A stretch of DNA of 64,000 bases. Origin: Candidatus Thorarchaeota archaeon SMTZ1-45. Lineage in GTDB: Archaea; Asgardarchaeota; Thorarchaeia; Thorarchaeales; Thorarchaeaceae. Both the position numbers and the translations under genes were made by a program. The stretch lies in contig LRSL01000086.1 in the NCBI GenBank assembly GCA_001563335.1, positions 1-64,000 of the forward strand, given 5' to 3'. Positions within the stretch are counted from its first letter, which is position 1. Every line of letters begins with the position of its first letter. Below are positions 9,630 to 18,739 of the stretch, one piece after another. A model generated the notes under the pieces. That model searched no databases. It saw only the letters and a list, made by a program, of their open reading frames with translations, and was not told where the DNA came from.

Positions 9630-10001
9630 ATGGGACAAGAGTTCAGCTATTTCTGCTACCGGTGTGGTAGAGAGAATAGACTAAATCTACCAATGCCAAA
9701 TGCACCAGATTACCACCATACAAACTTGGCTTGTAAAAACTGTGGAGATGGGACTCACATTCTCGTTAGCCATTGTCCAAAATGTAGCCGTTATGTATAT
9801 TGGATCAATGACATGTCAATTCCAAGTCTTGTAGAGAGTTTTGCAAGGTATATGGTTCATAATATGCAGGCGCTAATAGATAAAGCTGCAATGCAAGGGT
9901 CTTCAATCAGTATTGACACGCCTCATGTATATCCAATACAGGCGACCTGTCCCTGTGGTGAAAAAATAACAGTTAATCTGCCAATTCCTGATATGGACTG
10001 A
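9630..10001 (+). CDS. Zinc-ribbon protein, multiple CxxC
   Basis: FCYRCGREN, LACKNCGDG, CPKCSRY, CPCGEK; preceded by AAAGGAG SD-like sequence. Confidence 0.7.
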   Translation: MGQEFSYFCYRCGRENRLNLPMPNAPDYHHTNLACKNCGDGTHILVSHCPKCSRYVYWINDMSIPSLVESFARYMVHNMQALIDKAAMQGSSISIDTPHVYPIQATCPCGEKITVNLPIPDMD

Positions 10002-10047
10002 TTACATAATTTCCCTACTAGTTTCGTCAGTGCTGAAAGTAATTTTA

Positions 10048-10716
10048 TCAAGTTGCTTTGCTGGTTGTGCCACTCTTTGAAAACCAGTCACATATCCCTG
10101 ACAAAGGACACAAACTACACCTTGGATTCTTCTTCAAGCAAATGGTAGCTACAAGGTCTATGATTCCCCAGTATAGTCGGGCATCCTGTTGACCCCCAAC
10201 CCTGGACATAAATTCCCAAGCTTTGATATCAGTGGGACCCGCAAATCGAATCCCATAGACGCGTGAAATGAAATGAATCACATTTCCGTCAACTAGAGAA
10301 ACAGATTCCCTAAATGCAAAATTCATGACTGCAGATGCAGTGTAAGACCCAACTCCTGGAAGTGCTTGAAGGTTCGCGTGGGAGTTAGGAATCTCACCAT
10401 CATATTCCTTGAGTATGATTAAAGCGGTTTTCTTAAGGTGCATTGCTCTAACAGATTGAAGCCCTAAAGATTTCAAGAATTGTGCAATTGTGGTTTCACT
10501 TGCTTGTGCAAGTTTCTTAGGAGAGTCAAAATTGCTCATGAAGTCATTAAATACTCTTGACACAGCAGAAGCTGTTGTTCTACGAAGAAGCATTTCAGCT
10601 ATCAGAATCTGGTAGGGGTCAGTAGTACTCCTCCATGGAAATTTACGACCATTTTTGTCATACCAATCAATTACTCTCTTTCTTACAATAGCATGTGTTC
10701 TAGCATTGCCATGCAT
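10048..10716 (-). CDS. HhH-GPD DNA glycosylase (MutY/MIG-like) with 4Fe-4S cluster
   Basis: LPGVGSYTASAVMNFAF..VSLVDGNVIHFISRV and CLKKNPRCSLCPLSGIC. Confidence 0.85.
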   Translation of the reverse strand: MHGNARTHAIVRKRVIDWYDKNGRKFPWRSTTDPYQILIAEMLLRRTTASAVSRVFNDFMSNFDSPKKLAQASETTIAQFLKSLGLQSVRAMHLKKTALIILKEYDGEIPNSHANLQALPGVGSYTASAVMNFAFRESVSLVDGNVIHFISRVYGIRFAGPTDIKAWEFMSRVGGQQDARLYWGIIDLVATICLKKNPRCSLCPLSGICDWFSKSGTTSKAT

Positions 10717-10725
10717 TGAGCTCCC

Positions 10726-11289
10726 TCACTCTTTTCTGAGGAGATCTGAAACAATCTGTGGAATTTTCAGAGGCGAGTCTACTACAATTACTCGATCCAT
10801 TTCTCTGAGTCGCTTGACATTTTCCAAATCGACTATACGCGGTTTAATTAAGAATACTTCGCCTTTGGGTCCAACTGTCCTTACTTCTTCATCAACTTGG
10901 TCTACGGGATATAGTAATACTGGTGTACTTCCCTTTAGTGTCTGGGCGATAGCATTAGTGATAAGCGTGTCAGCTATTCCATGCGCAATCTTGGCTGTAG
11001 AATTCGCAGTCAAGGGAGCCACAATGAAAGCGTCGTACTTGCCTATTTGAAGAGGACCAGCAATGAATGGCACATTTGCATTGGACTCCTTAAGGACCTT
11101 AGAGAAAGATCCATTTAGCTCATCCCAAAGACCATAGAGACGCAACATCTGTTCCCCTGCTTTCGAAACGATGACAGTGAGTCGGATGTTCTCGTCAGAT
11201 TCTAGTTGTTTCATGGTTTTTATTATCTCATGTATCAAATCGCCAGAACCAGTGATTCCCCAGACAATACGTGCCAATGTAATCATCAC
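10726..11289 (-). CDS. Archaeoflavoprotein (AfpA/DmrB-like, MJ0208 family)
   Basis: ARIVWGITGSGDLIHEII, AFIVAPLTANSTAKIAHGIADTLITNAIAQTLKGSTPVLLYPVD. Confidence 0.78.
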   Translation of the reverse strand: MMITLARIVWGITGSGDLIHEIIKTMKQLESDENIRLTVIVSKAGEQMLRLYGLWDELNGSFSKVLKESNANVPFIAGPLQIGKYDAFIVAPLTANSTAKIAHGIADTLITNAIAQTLKGSTPVLLYPVDQVDEEVRTVGPKGEVFLIKPRIVDLENVKRLREMDRVIVVDSPLKIPQIVSDLLRKE

Positions 11290-11355
11290 AGACTATTCGT
11301 ACATGCAGAAATAAATATCCCTTAACAAAAGCTGGATATTTGAGAGGGGGATGTA

Positions 11356-12384
11356 TTGAAATGTAGTGATTTGATTGAGATGAGTAGTTCATATAAATTG
11401 AGTATTGGCATCACTACACACATGGGGGTAAATGCAACAAGCTGGATTGCTCAAAACTCAGACTCTCTTGGAGCCGGTAGTATCTGGGTCGGAGAGGATA
11501 TCGCGCTAGGACAGGAAACTTTTGTTCTCACTGCATCATCATTACTTCAGTCAAAGAGTGTGAGGGTAGGTACAGGTATTATACCCGTGACTGTTCACAA
11601 TGTTTCCACACTCGCTCGGACGGGCGTAACCCTTGATGAGATTGGATCTGGTAGATTCGCATATGGGCTTGGTATTGGGGGTATTCAGGATTTAGAGAAA
11701 CATGGAATTAGCATCAAGAAACCAGTCACTGAACTTCGGAAGATCGTGGAAATCCTGAAACGATTATGGTCCGGAGAAACCACTTATTCTAGTAGTGAGA
11801 TGTTTTCTTTACATGGATTTAGTTTGGAGTTAACAAATCCGATCAATATTCCAATCTTCTTAGGAGTCAGAGGACCTCAGATGTTAAAACTATCTGGTGA
11901 GATAGCGGATGGAGTCATTTTGTCAGGCCCTTTTGACTATCTACGTTATGCAATTAGTATAGTAGATAGCGCTGCAGATCAGGCTGGAAGAATAAAGGGT
12001 GAAGTTGAGAAGGTGATTTGGGTCCCGACAATTCCAACATTCAAGGGCATCCAGGAAAAGGTAGCTCGAAGGGTCGTTGCACTCGTGATTGCAGACACAC
12101 CGGATGCAGTCCTCGATATGCTCTCTGTTGACAGGGATAAAGTGAATCAGATTCGAGAGGTTGTCGCCTCATCTAGTCCTAAAGAGGGTGCTGAGTTTGT
12201 TGATGATGAACTACTTGATGTCTTCTCGATAAGTGGTTCAAAAGAGCATATGGTTGATCGATTTGAGGAATTGGTTGGTATTGGTGCTACTGAGGTCGTG
12301 ATTGGGCCACCATTTTCAGGGGATTGGAGAGAGGCTTTGGTTGAGATATTCGCTGAGGTGGATTCTAGGAGGAGCATACCATGA
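11356..12384 (+). CDS. LLM-class flavin/F420-dependent oxidoreductase (Mer-like)
   Basis: SIWVGEDI, VRVGTGIIPVTVHNVSTLARTGVTLDEIGSGRFAYGLGIG, PIFLGVRGPQMLKLSGEIADGVILSG. Confidence 0.87.
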   Translation: MKCSDLIEMSSSYKLSIGITTHMGVNATSWIAQNSDSLGAGSIWVGEDIALGQETFVLTASSLLQSKSVRVGTGIIPVTVHNVSTLARTGVTLDEIGSGRFAYGLGIGGIQDLEKHGISIKKPVTELRKIVEILKRLWSGETTYSSSEMFSLHGFSLELTNPINIPIFLGVRGPQMLKLSGEIADGVILSGPFDYLRYAISIVDSAADQAGRIKGEVEKVIWVPTIPTFKGIQEKVARRVVALVIADTPDAVLDMLSVDRDKVNQIREVVASSSPKEGAEFVDDELLDVFSISGSKEHMVDRFEELVGIGATEVVIGPPFSGDWREALVEIFAEVDSRRSIP

Positions 12385-13292
12385 GATGGGGAGTAGCACT
12401 CAATGTAAGAGAGAAACTATCTGATACAGTGCGAAAAGCAGAAATCGCTGATCAAGGTGGAATAGACCAAGTATGGGTGACTGATTTTCCGGCAATCAGA
12501 TACGCACCAGCTGTGGCTGCAGCAGTTGCAGAAAGAACAACTGAATGTAGGATAGGAGTTGGGCTTGTTAGTCCCCTTCTATATTCTGTGACCCAGATTG
12601 TACAATTCATGTCAACATTGGCTGATACCTATGGTGAACGATTTGACCTTTTGCTTGGTCCTGGAGACAGACATGCGCTTGCTAGTATAGGCATCAAACA
12701 CTCAGCAAAACTAATGGTTGGCAAAACTAAGACTGCGCTAGAAAAGGTCAGGCACGAGCTATCAGAAGCGGGGCATAATAGTTCTGTATTTCTTGGAGCC
12801 CAAGGACCTGTTATGATTAAGGCATCATTGAAGGCAGATGGTGTTTTACTTAATTATGCGGACCTTGAGATGGTTGACTGGGCGTTAAGTCAAATCAGGA
12901 ACAAAGTTCCAAAAAACTTTCATCTTGGGATTTTTCCACCAACATTTGTTGGTGATTGCAAGGATTTTGAGCGTAACCAGAGAGTTTCCTTTTCAGCGGC
13001 AATGGTAGCTATAGGTATAAACAGTATCATAAGCGAATCATTTGGTTTTCGGGATAAAATAGAAAAAGCTAGAAGTCTGATGAAGGAACGTCAGCAAATC
13101 GATTCTGAGGTTGTTAAATCTCTGGGAAGAGAGATTTTGCAGAGGTTTGTTTTTTGTGGGACTGGTGAGCAACTTAAGGACTATCTAAAGGAGCTAGAAG
13201 GGATTGGCATCTCGTCGGTTGTTTTTGGACCTCCTCAAGGAACAAGACGGAATGGCATAGAAATCTTGGTGAATGTAAAGTCGGTCATATAG
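12381..13292 (+). CDS. LLM-class flavin/F420-dependent oxidoreductase, second copy
   Basis: GIDQVWVTDFP, CRIGVGLVSPLLYSVTQIVQFMSTLADTYGERFDLLLGPGD, VFLGAQGPVMIKASLKADGVLLN; overlaps the upstream gene by 4 nt. Confidence 0.83.
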   Translation: MRWGVALNVREKLSDTVRKAEIADQGGIDQVWVTDFPAIRYAPAVAAAVAERTTECRIGVGLVSPLLYSVTQIVQFMSTLADTYGERFDLLLGPGDRHALASIGIKHSAKLMVGKTKTALEKVRHELSEAGHNSSVFLGAQGPVMIKASLKADGVLLNYADLEMVDWALSQIRNKVPKNFHLGIFPPTFVGDCKDFERNQRVSFSAAMVAIGINSIISESFGFRDKIEKARSLMKERQQIDSEVVKSLGREILQRFVFCGTGEQLKDYLKELEGIGISSVVFGPPQGTRRNGIEILVNVKSVI

Positions 13293-13298
13293 GACGGA

Positions 13299-14771
13299 TT
13301 ATGATGGAAGATATTGACGTAAGTCGACATCTTCTGGTTTTACTGACCAGACTCCTTCTTTGTACTTCCAATTCCTGGTTAAGTCAATAGTTGATCTTGA
13401 TCCTCTTTGACTGATTGTCATGATTGGTTGGACTATCTCAACACCATTCATCTGTTGAAGTGCCCGAAATACTTGGTAATATTCAACCTGGTGGTTTGCT
13501 GGCACGCTGCTCCAAACAATAATACCTCGACTTGAGAGATAATACATAGTCCATGGGAAAGTGACAATTGTTGCTAGGATTCGATCCCTCCATGCTTCAT
13601 TGCATACGATTTCAAAGCAGAAATTCGATGATAACCCGAGTCCAGACACAGCAACATATGGAAGTATGAGAGAACGGCTGTTGAGTTTATTGATAACCTG
13701 AGAGACCCGACGTGGGTCAATGTCCCATCCATAGGCGAAAAGACTCTTACTGATTTTACTTGGTGGTGCCCTAGCATTAAGTTGAAGCTGTGACCCAACA
13801 GCTAGTTCAGTCGCACCAAACTCGGGTTGAATCCCCTTACAGATCAACAGTACGGGCAGTTTATCGATTTCTGGTATTCTTTCCTCAAATGGGGATTCAA
13901 CAACTCTAGCAAGTGTCCATTGACCATTTTCGAAAAGTGATAGATTCGATCTTGCACCGGAACCAGTCTGATAGTGCAAACTTGAGTAGTCAAAGTATGT
14001 ACTTGAAACAGATCTTATTGAATCATGGAACACTGACATGTTTCTATCCCTATTAGGAATCATGAAACTTACATATCCAAGATCGGTCATGGTTGTCTTT
14101 AGAAGGCTCTTGGTGAATCCATACTCAGAAAAGCCCTGCTCAACTTCTTCCCAGTTAACATCCTCTTGAAGTGTGAAGAAAAGCATTGCAGATTGAATAT
14201 TGAATGCAGTATAGTCGAGAATTGCACTATATCTCACTAGATGTCGTTCGCGAAGACGGTCCAAAGCCCTGGCAACAGTTCTAGGAGCCATCTGTAAGAT
14301 CTCTGCACATTTTACAAGAGAAATAGTTGGGTTGATTGCCAAGACTTTGAGAACATCAAAGTCTGTCTGTGTAATCGGTGTTTCTTCCATAAGAAAAGCA
14401 AATGTATAGGCAGACCTAACAGCATCCCGTGTTAGAAGGTTGAACTTGCTAAGTGTTTTCAAGTTCTCCAGAACTTTGTTCTTGAAACTTTCTCTAATTG
14501 GTACAAGCGTGGGATTTGTTGGATAGGACACATATTCAGGATTTAGCTTTAGATGTTCAACTGCGTTCACAGCCTCATCCATTGTGAGACTACCTGCACA
14601 AATTCCAAGATAGATTCTCATTGCATCCAGATAGAATTGGACTGAAGGTTCTGTGACTTTTGGTATAAGATCATCGTAGGGAGTTTCTATATCAATAGGG
14701 GAAAACCTACTTTGGGGCTTGTCTTGAGTAGAGTCTTTAATTCCCATACGAGTTTTATCCAATTTCTTCAA
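13299..14771 (-). CDS. Multi-wHTH (Lrp/AsnC-like) regulatory protein
   Basis: LKVLAINPTISLVKCAEILQMAPRTVARALDRLRERHLVRYSAILDY (wHTH); second wHTH-like module ISKSLFAYGWDIDPRRVSQVINKLNSRSLI. Confidence 0.68.
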   Translation of the reverse strand: MKKLDKTRMGIKDSTQDKPQSRFSPIDIETPYDDLIPKVTEPSVQFYLDAMRIYLGICAGSLTMDEAVNAVEHLKLNPEYVSYPTNPTLVPIRESFKNKVLENLKTLSKFNLLTRDAVRSAYTFAFLMEETPITQTDFDVLKVLAINPTISLVKCAEILQMAPRTVARALDRLRERHLVRYSAILDYTAFNIQSAMLFFTLQEDVNWEEVEQGFSEYGFTKSLLKTTMTDLGYVSFMIPNRDRNMSVFHDSIRSVSSTYFDYSSLHYQTGSGARSNLSLFENGQWTLARVVESPFEERIPEIDKLPVLLICKGIQPEFGATELAVGSQLQLNARAPPSKISKSLFAYGWDIDPRRVSQVINKLNSRSLILPYVAVSGLGLSSNFCFEIVCNEAWRDRILATIVTFPWTMYYLSSRGIIVWSSVPANHQVEYYQVFRALQQMNGVEIVQPIMTISQRGSRSTIDLTRNWKYKEGVWSVKPEDVDLRQYLPS

Positions 14772-15877
14772 CGCCGAGGATCATGATCTCCAGAGGGCAT
14801 GCGTGATGTTATCGATGACACCACACTCTCAAGTCGTTTACCAATCTCGTTACGGTCCGCTATAAATGTGCATATCTCTGAGGTTTTACCTGCTTGATCA
14901 GTCAGTATTTGTGTCATAGTCAACCAATCAACTGTTCTGGGAGCTTCTAAATCAAGTATAGTCAATGAAGTCCCTGATACGACTCTTGCCTTTGGGAAGG
15001 TACTTGCTTGAGCATGGAGCACCCGTGATAGAGGAGATTTTTCTGATTCTGTCTTAATGCTGACTATAAGCTTCTGCGAAAGTCCGATATTTTGAAGGTC
15101 TACGTAGGGAATGGAAACAGTTCTTCTCATTCTAGCAATTTTTCTTCGAAGTGTTCTGCCTGCACTGGGCTTGATGCCCAAGTTAGAGAATCTATCTGCT
15201 AGTTCGGTCGCAGTCACATAATAATTCGATTCTATTGCAGCTGTTGTAAGCAGATCTTCTGTTGAGAATGTATCACCTTTACTTTGCTCCACAGTCCCCA
15301 CTGAAGGTAGAATATCCACGTAGTCTTTTGCCGCATCAATAGTTGCAAGGAGCCTGAAATCATGACTGAATGTCCAAGTATTTCCATTGAACAATGCCAA
15401 GTTCATATGATGAGAGGTGCTAAGTGCTTCATCAAGTTCAATGTTTAATTGGTAGGGTTTCTTTCTGAATCGTTCAACCTGCTTATGAAACCAAGAATAC
15501 CTATCATCAACTGGAATTATCGCTTCAAAATATATCATATCTTCTAAAGTTGATGACATCATTGATTTCGTCAGTCTGGTTACAAAAGCATTAGATTGTA
15601 ACCATCGTGAGAATTTTGTTAGAACATCAGACATTCCTGAAGTCTGTGCCCATCCAAACAAAAGGCGAAGACCAATTTGACCATAGTCAATATTGCCACG
15701 TATAGCCAATCCATGTTCATATTCAAGCTTTGTCCACAGTTGGTTTACAGCAGATCGTGTCACATCTAATTCACGTGCTAGAGTTGATTGTCGCATCGAT
15801 GGTGCGATCGCTAGTCTATTCAATAATCGTAATTCGCTTCTGCCCAGAGGTTTTGATGTTGTCAACAGAATACCCAC
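14768..15877 (-). CDS. Multi-wHTH regulatory protein, paralogous to the neighbouring ORF
   Basis: LLNRLAIAPSMRQSTLARELDVTRSAVNQLWTKLE (wHTH), MNLALFNGNTWTF comparable to SNLSLFENGQWTL in 13299-14771; 4-nt overlap. Confidence 0.66.
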   Translation of the reverse strand: MGILLTTSKPLGRSELRLLNRLAIAPSMRQSTLARELDVTRSAVNQLWTKLEYEHGLAIRGNIDYGQIGLRLLFGWAQTSGMSDVLTKFSRWLQSNAFVTRLTKSMMSSTLEDMIYFEAIIPVDDRYSWFHKQVERFRKKPYQLNIELDEALSTSHHMNLALFNGNTWTFSHDFRLLATIDAAKDYVDILPSVGTVEQSKGDTFSTEDLLTTAAIESNYYVTATELADRFSNLGIKPSAGRTLRRKIARMRRTVSIPYVDLQNIGLSQKLIVSIKTESEKSPLSRVLHAQASTFPKARVVSGTSLTILDLEAPRTVDWLTMTQILTDQAGKTSEICTFIADRNEIGKRLESVVSSITSRMPSGDHDPRR

Positions 15878-15917
15878 GTAATATGGCCAATTGTTTAGTT
15901 ATGAATGTGGCGTTAGT

Positions 15918-15936
15918 CCGATTTGTAGTAAATCGG
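15918..15936. promoter_or_regulatory. Perfect inverted repeat upstream of the regulator operon
   Basis: CCGATTT-GTAGT-AAATCGG, about 40-60 bp upstream of the 14768-15877 start. Confidence 0.4.
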
Positions 15937-16156
15937 AATGAATTTGTTCGATTTTTGTCATGTATTTCTTAGGATATGCCCTAAAATAGCGCTAAGAGGC
16001 TTACTAGAAGTGGTTCTAGGTCCAGCACTCCCTTATTATACCAGTTTCCTAATCTCTTTCTTGGATTCACACTGCAGACTGAGCTCAGAAGTTAGGTAAT
16101 ACTGACTTGGTCAGTTGTATCTATCTTCCTAGTTAGTCTGAGGTAGGCGGCCAGCT

Positions 16157-16249
16157 ATGAACCAAAAAAACATCGGCCGCATCGGCCAAAGAGTAGCAAG
16201 TGAATCCGCCATATCAACTACCAGCGACGAAGGAGGTGAAAACGATTAG
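16157..16249 (+). CDS. Candidate 30-aa small ORF (MNQKNIGRIGQRVASESAISTTSDEGGEND)
   Basis: ATG..TAG; below the ORF-track size cutoff; immediately followed by a co-directional small ORF. Confidence 0.3.
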   Translation: MNQKNIGRIGQRVASESAISTTSDEGGEND

Positions 16250-16382
16250 CACTGACCGGATGAGAACTCTTTACGAGAGCATGACTAAGAATCGTGCAGC
16301 ATTGGAGTTGCTATCAATCGGTGTTGTGCGCGGCATTTCTACTGTTGTGCAGCCGCCATGCGAAGATCCTAGCCCGTTCTAG
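16200..16382 (+). CDS. Candidate small ORF (start uncertain; ...MRTLYESMTKNRAALELLSIGVVRGISTVVQPPCEDPSPF)
   Basis: GGAGGTGA SD-like sequence at about 16232-16239; internal ATG at 16260. Confidence 0.35.
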   Translation: MNPPYQLPATKEVKTISTDRMRTLYESMTKNRAALELLSIGVVRGISTVVQPPCEDPSPF

Positions 16383-16705
16383 TCAGCATCAGGTATGATG
16401 ACTAGTACATAGGTGATTGATGGCAGACACGTCAGTTGAAATGAATCGTTGCTGGCACGGTTGGTATGGATTCTTGTCATTCTCTGCAGTGTGAGAGTCA
16501 AAAAAGAGAGAATCTACATCGAAGGAGAATTGGACCCCGGAACCTCCCCCCAAAAGAGAATGGTCCGGGAGAGAATCCAAGGCCGACCTTTGAGATAGAA
16601 GAGAACTATGAAGTATTCGAGGAGAGAAAAAAGAAAATGAACCCACGAGCAGGCGACAATTGTATTGAACCCTGGTAAAATGAACAAAATTGCGGAAAAG
16701 CCGTA

Positions 16706-16975
16706 ATGGAGGAAAAAGAAGAAATGATACGAACACAAAAAATCGACCCAATATTCGGAGACATCTCCACGCCCGAGAACGGACGTGAGGTGGACCCATT
16801 CACTGATTCAGAAACAGTGAGACTCGTTGCAGTAAATCTTGAGTTGGCTGTTAGAAACTTGGTCAGTGCAAATGCTCCACCAGAGAGTCTTGTGGTTACA
16901 GCGGACATCGGCACACAGAAGATCATGGCTATCCCCACTGCGGATGGCGACATTAAGGTGCTAGTGTTCGAATAG
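16706..16975 (+). CDS. Hypothetical 89-aa protein
   Basis: Amphipathic, low-bias sequence (DSETVRLVAVNLELAVRNLVSANAPPESLVVTADIGTQKIMAIPTADGDIKVLVFE). Confidence 0.5.
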   Translation: MEEKEEMIRTQKIDPIFGDISTPENGREVDPFTDSETVRLVAVNLELAVRNLVSANAPPESLVVTADIGTQKIMAIPTADGDIKVLVFE

Positions 16976-17009
16976 TAGCCACGGTGAATGCAATGGACCC
17001 GGCGTATTT

Positions 17010-17033
17010 CCGGGGTCACTATAGTCACCCCGG
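17010..17033. terminator. Strong GC-rich hairpin
   Basis: CCGGGGT-CACTATAGTC-ACCCCGG; no clear T-tract follows, so terminator versus structured RNA is open. Confidence 0.35.
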
Positions 17034-17241
17034 AGTAGTACAGTCAGAAAGGTATGTATGAAAAGTGAGGCGTCTATATAGCCTCAGTCAGTACTTCCAC
17101 TTGTTCTTACGCCGTTCATATTGAATCCGAATATGGTTTCGGAGGGGTCCCAATTGGAACGGCAGTACACATTTCAACCAGTTTGGAGAAAAGAGAATAG
17201 CGAATCTCATCTAAAATTCTGATGAAAGGAGCGAACATGAC

Positions 17242-18732
17242 TTGGATGATGGACCCTCTAAGATTGAACATGATCTTCTCGCTTGGGAGGAATTGATAGA
17301 GTCTGAGAGGGAGAGAGAAGAGAAAGAAAGACTCGACAAAATCAAAGATGAAAAAGAAAAGCTCAATGAAATAAAAGCAAGACTCGACAGAGTCAGAATA
17401 CGACTTGATGAAATAAAAGAAGATAGTCCTAGTTTAACAGAATCTCTACGTACCATCTTTTCATGGCGCAATTACTCAGTGTATCTTACGACCTCGTGGA
17501 TATTCACTGCATTCAGCTATATGGGGGCATTCTTCAACCTCTATCTGCTCGAGGAACTGGACTGGGGTATTGTGTTAATTGGAGGTGTATTGTCTGTCGT
17601 AAATGCAATTTCTGCAATCTCACGTCTAGTTGGGGGGTATGTTGGTGATGTGTCCAACAGAAAACATCTCTCTGTAGTTGCCATGTTCATGATGGCGGCA
17701 TATAATCTAATAATGGGCATCTTTGTTGAGTTCACTTGGATCATTATTGCACTCTTGTTTTTCTCGACTATGGAGATTTTCAAAGGTGGGTCAACTGCAT
17801 ACATTATGGACAACATCCCCAAACAGCATGGGGGGTTAGGGATTTCGCTCTTCAGTGCTGGAAGAGTTTTTGGTATTATTACTCTCGGTCTTTTTGTTAT
17901 ACTCACTCCATTAATGGGATTTGGAGAAAGTATGCGTTTGATGTTCTTGATTGGAGGGCTGTTTCTAATTTTCGGGACAATAGCAAGAGCTGTTCTTCTT
18001 GAGGGAACGACTCCTGATGTAAAACGAGAGGGCATATCTCTATTCAGGGATTTTATTCAAGAGAATATGAGAGCTGTTAGAATACTCCTCAGAGTTGTAC
18101 CTGGGATGATTGCCATTGTTGTTATAGATTCATTAAGTGATTCGCTGTTCAAATTTGGTGCTTACATCTATATCTATGAAAAAATAGGGATTGAGATACC
18201 TGGTTTGATCTTCATGACTATTCTCACTATAATAGTATCAGTACCAATGTTACTGGGAACTGGTAGAATGTCTGATAGACGGGGTGAGAAGAAGACTGCA
18301 CTGATTGTTTACAGCTTTATGCCGATTAGCGCATTACTCCTTATCATAGCCCCCATCTTCCCCTTCTGGGTGCCTGAACCTCTATACAATCAAGCAGAAA
18401 CAATTCTTACTGGACTAGGAGCAGTTTTCTCAACACCATTTCTCGCAATAATTTTGAAATCGGTCAATGATGCAGTCTGGTATCTCTTGCTATTGACCAT
18501 TATCCAGAAAAACCTACCAACACAAGATGCATCAAAGATACTCAGTGTGTTTTGGTTTCTTGTGTATCTATTTTCATCTATTGGGCCATCAGTTGGAGGG
18601 TTTGTATTCCATTATTTCAATCAGGTGGATCTCTTCAGCATTATACTCTTACTTAATATCATAATACTAGGATGGATTGCACGTCAAGGTCTCGTCAAGA
18701 GTCAGGAAAAAAACAGGGAATGTTCAAAATGA
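17242..18732 (+). CDS. MFS-type transporter with charged N-terminal extension
   Basis: Many hydrophobic helices; N-terminal ESEREREEKERLDKIKDEKEKLNEIKARLDRVRIRLDEIKE coiled coil; RLVGGYVGDVSNRK, GRMSDRRGEKK. Confidence 0.85.
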   Translation: MDDGPSKIEHDLLAWEELIESEREREEKERLDKIKDEKEKLNEIKARLDRVRIRLDEIKEDSPSLTESLRTIFSWRNYSVYLTTSWIFTAFSYMGAFFNLYLLEELDWGIVLIGGVLSVVNAISAISRLVGGYVGDVSNRKHLSVVAMFMMAAYNLIMGIFVEFTWIIIALLFFSTMEIFKGGSTAYIMDNIPKQHGGLGISLFSAGRVFGIITLGLFVILTPLMGFGESMRLMFLIGGLFLIFGTIARAVLLEGTTPDVKREGISLFRDFIQENMRAVRILLRVVPGMIAIVVIDSLSDSLFKFGAYIYIYEKIGIEIPGLIFMTILTIIVSVPMLLGTGRMSDRRGEKKTALIVYSFMPISALLLIIAPIFPFWVPEPLYNQAETILTGLGAVFSTPFLAIILKSVNDAVWYLLLLTIIQKNLPTQDASKILSVFWFLVYLFSSIGPSVGGFVFHYFNQVDLFSIILLLNIIILGWIARQGLVKSQEKNRECSK

Positions 18733-18739
18733 GTAAACA

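Noticed and set aside
16389-17028. Minus-strand ORFs (136, 74 and 140 aa) across the small-ORF region
   Set aside because: Phe/Ser/Leu-rich translations typical of the complement of purine-rich sequence; plus-strand ORFs have more protein-like composition.
17541-18035. 164-aa minus-strand ORF
   Set aside because: Antisense to the MFS transporter.
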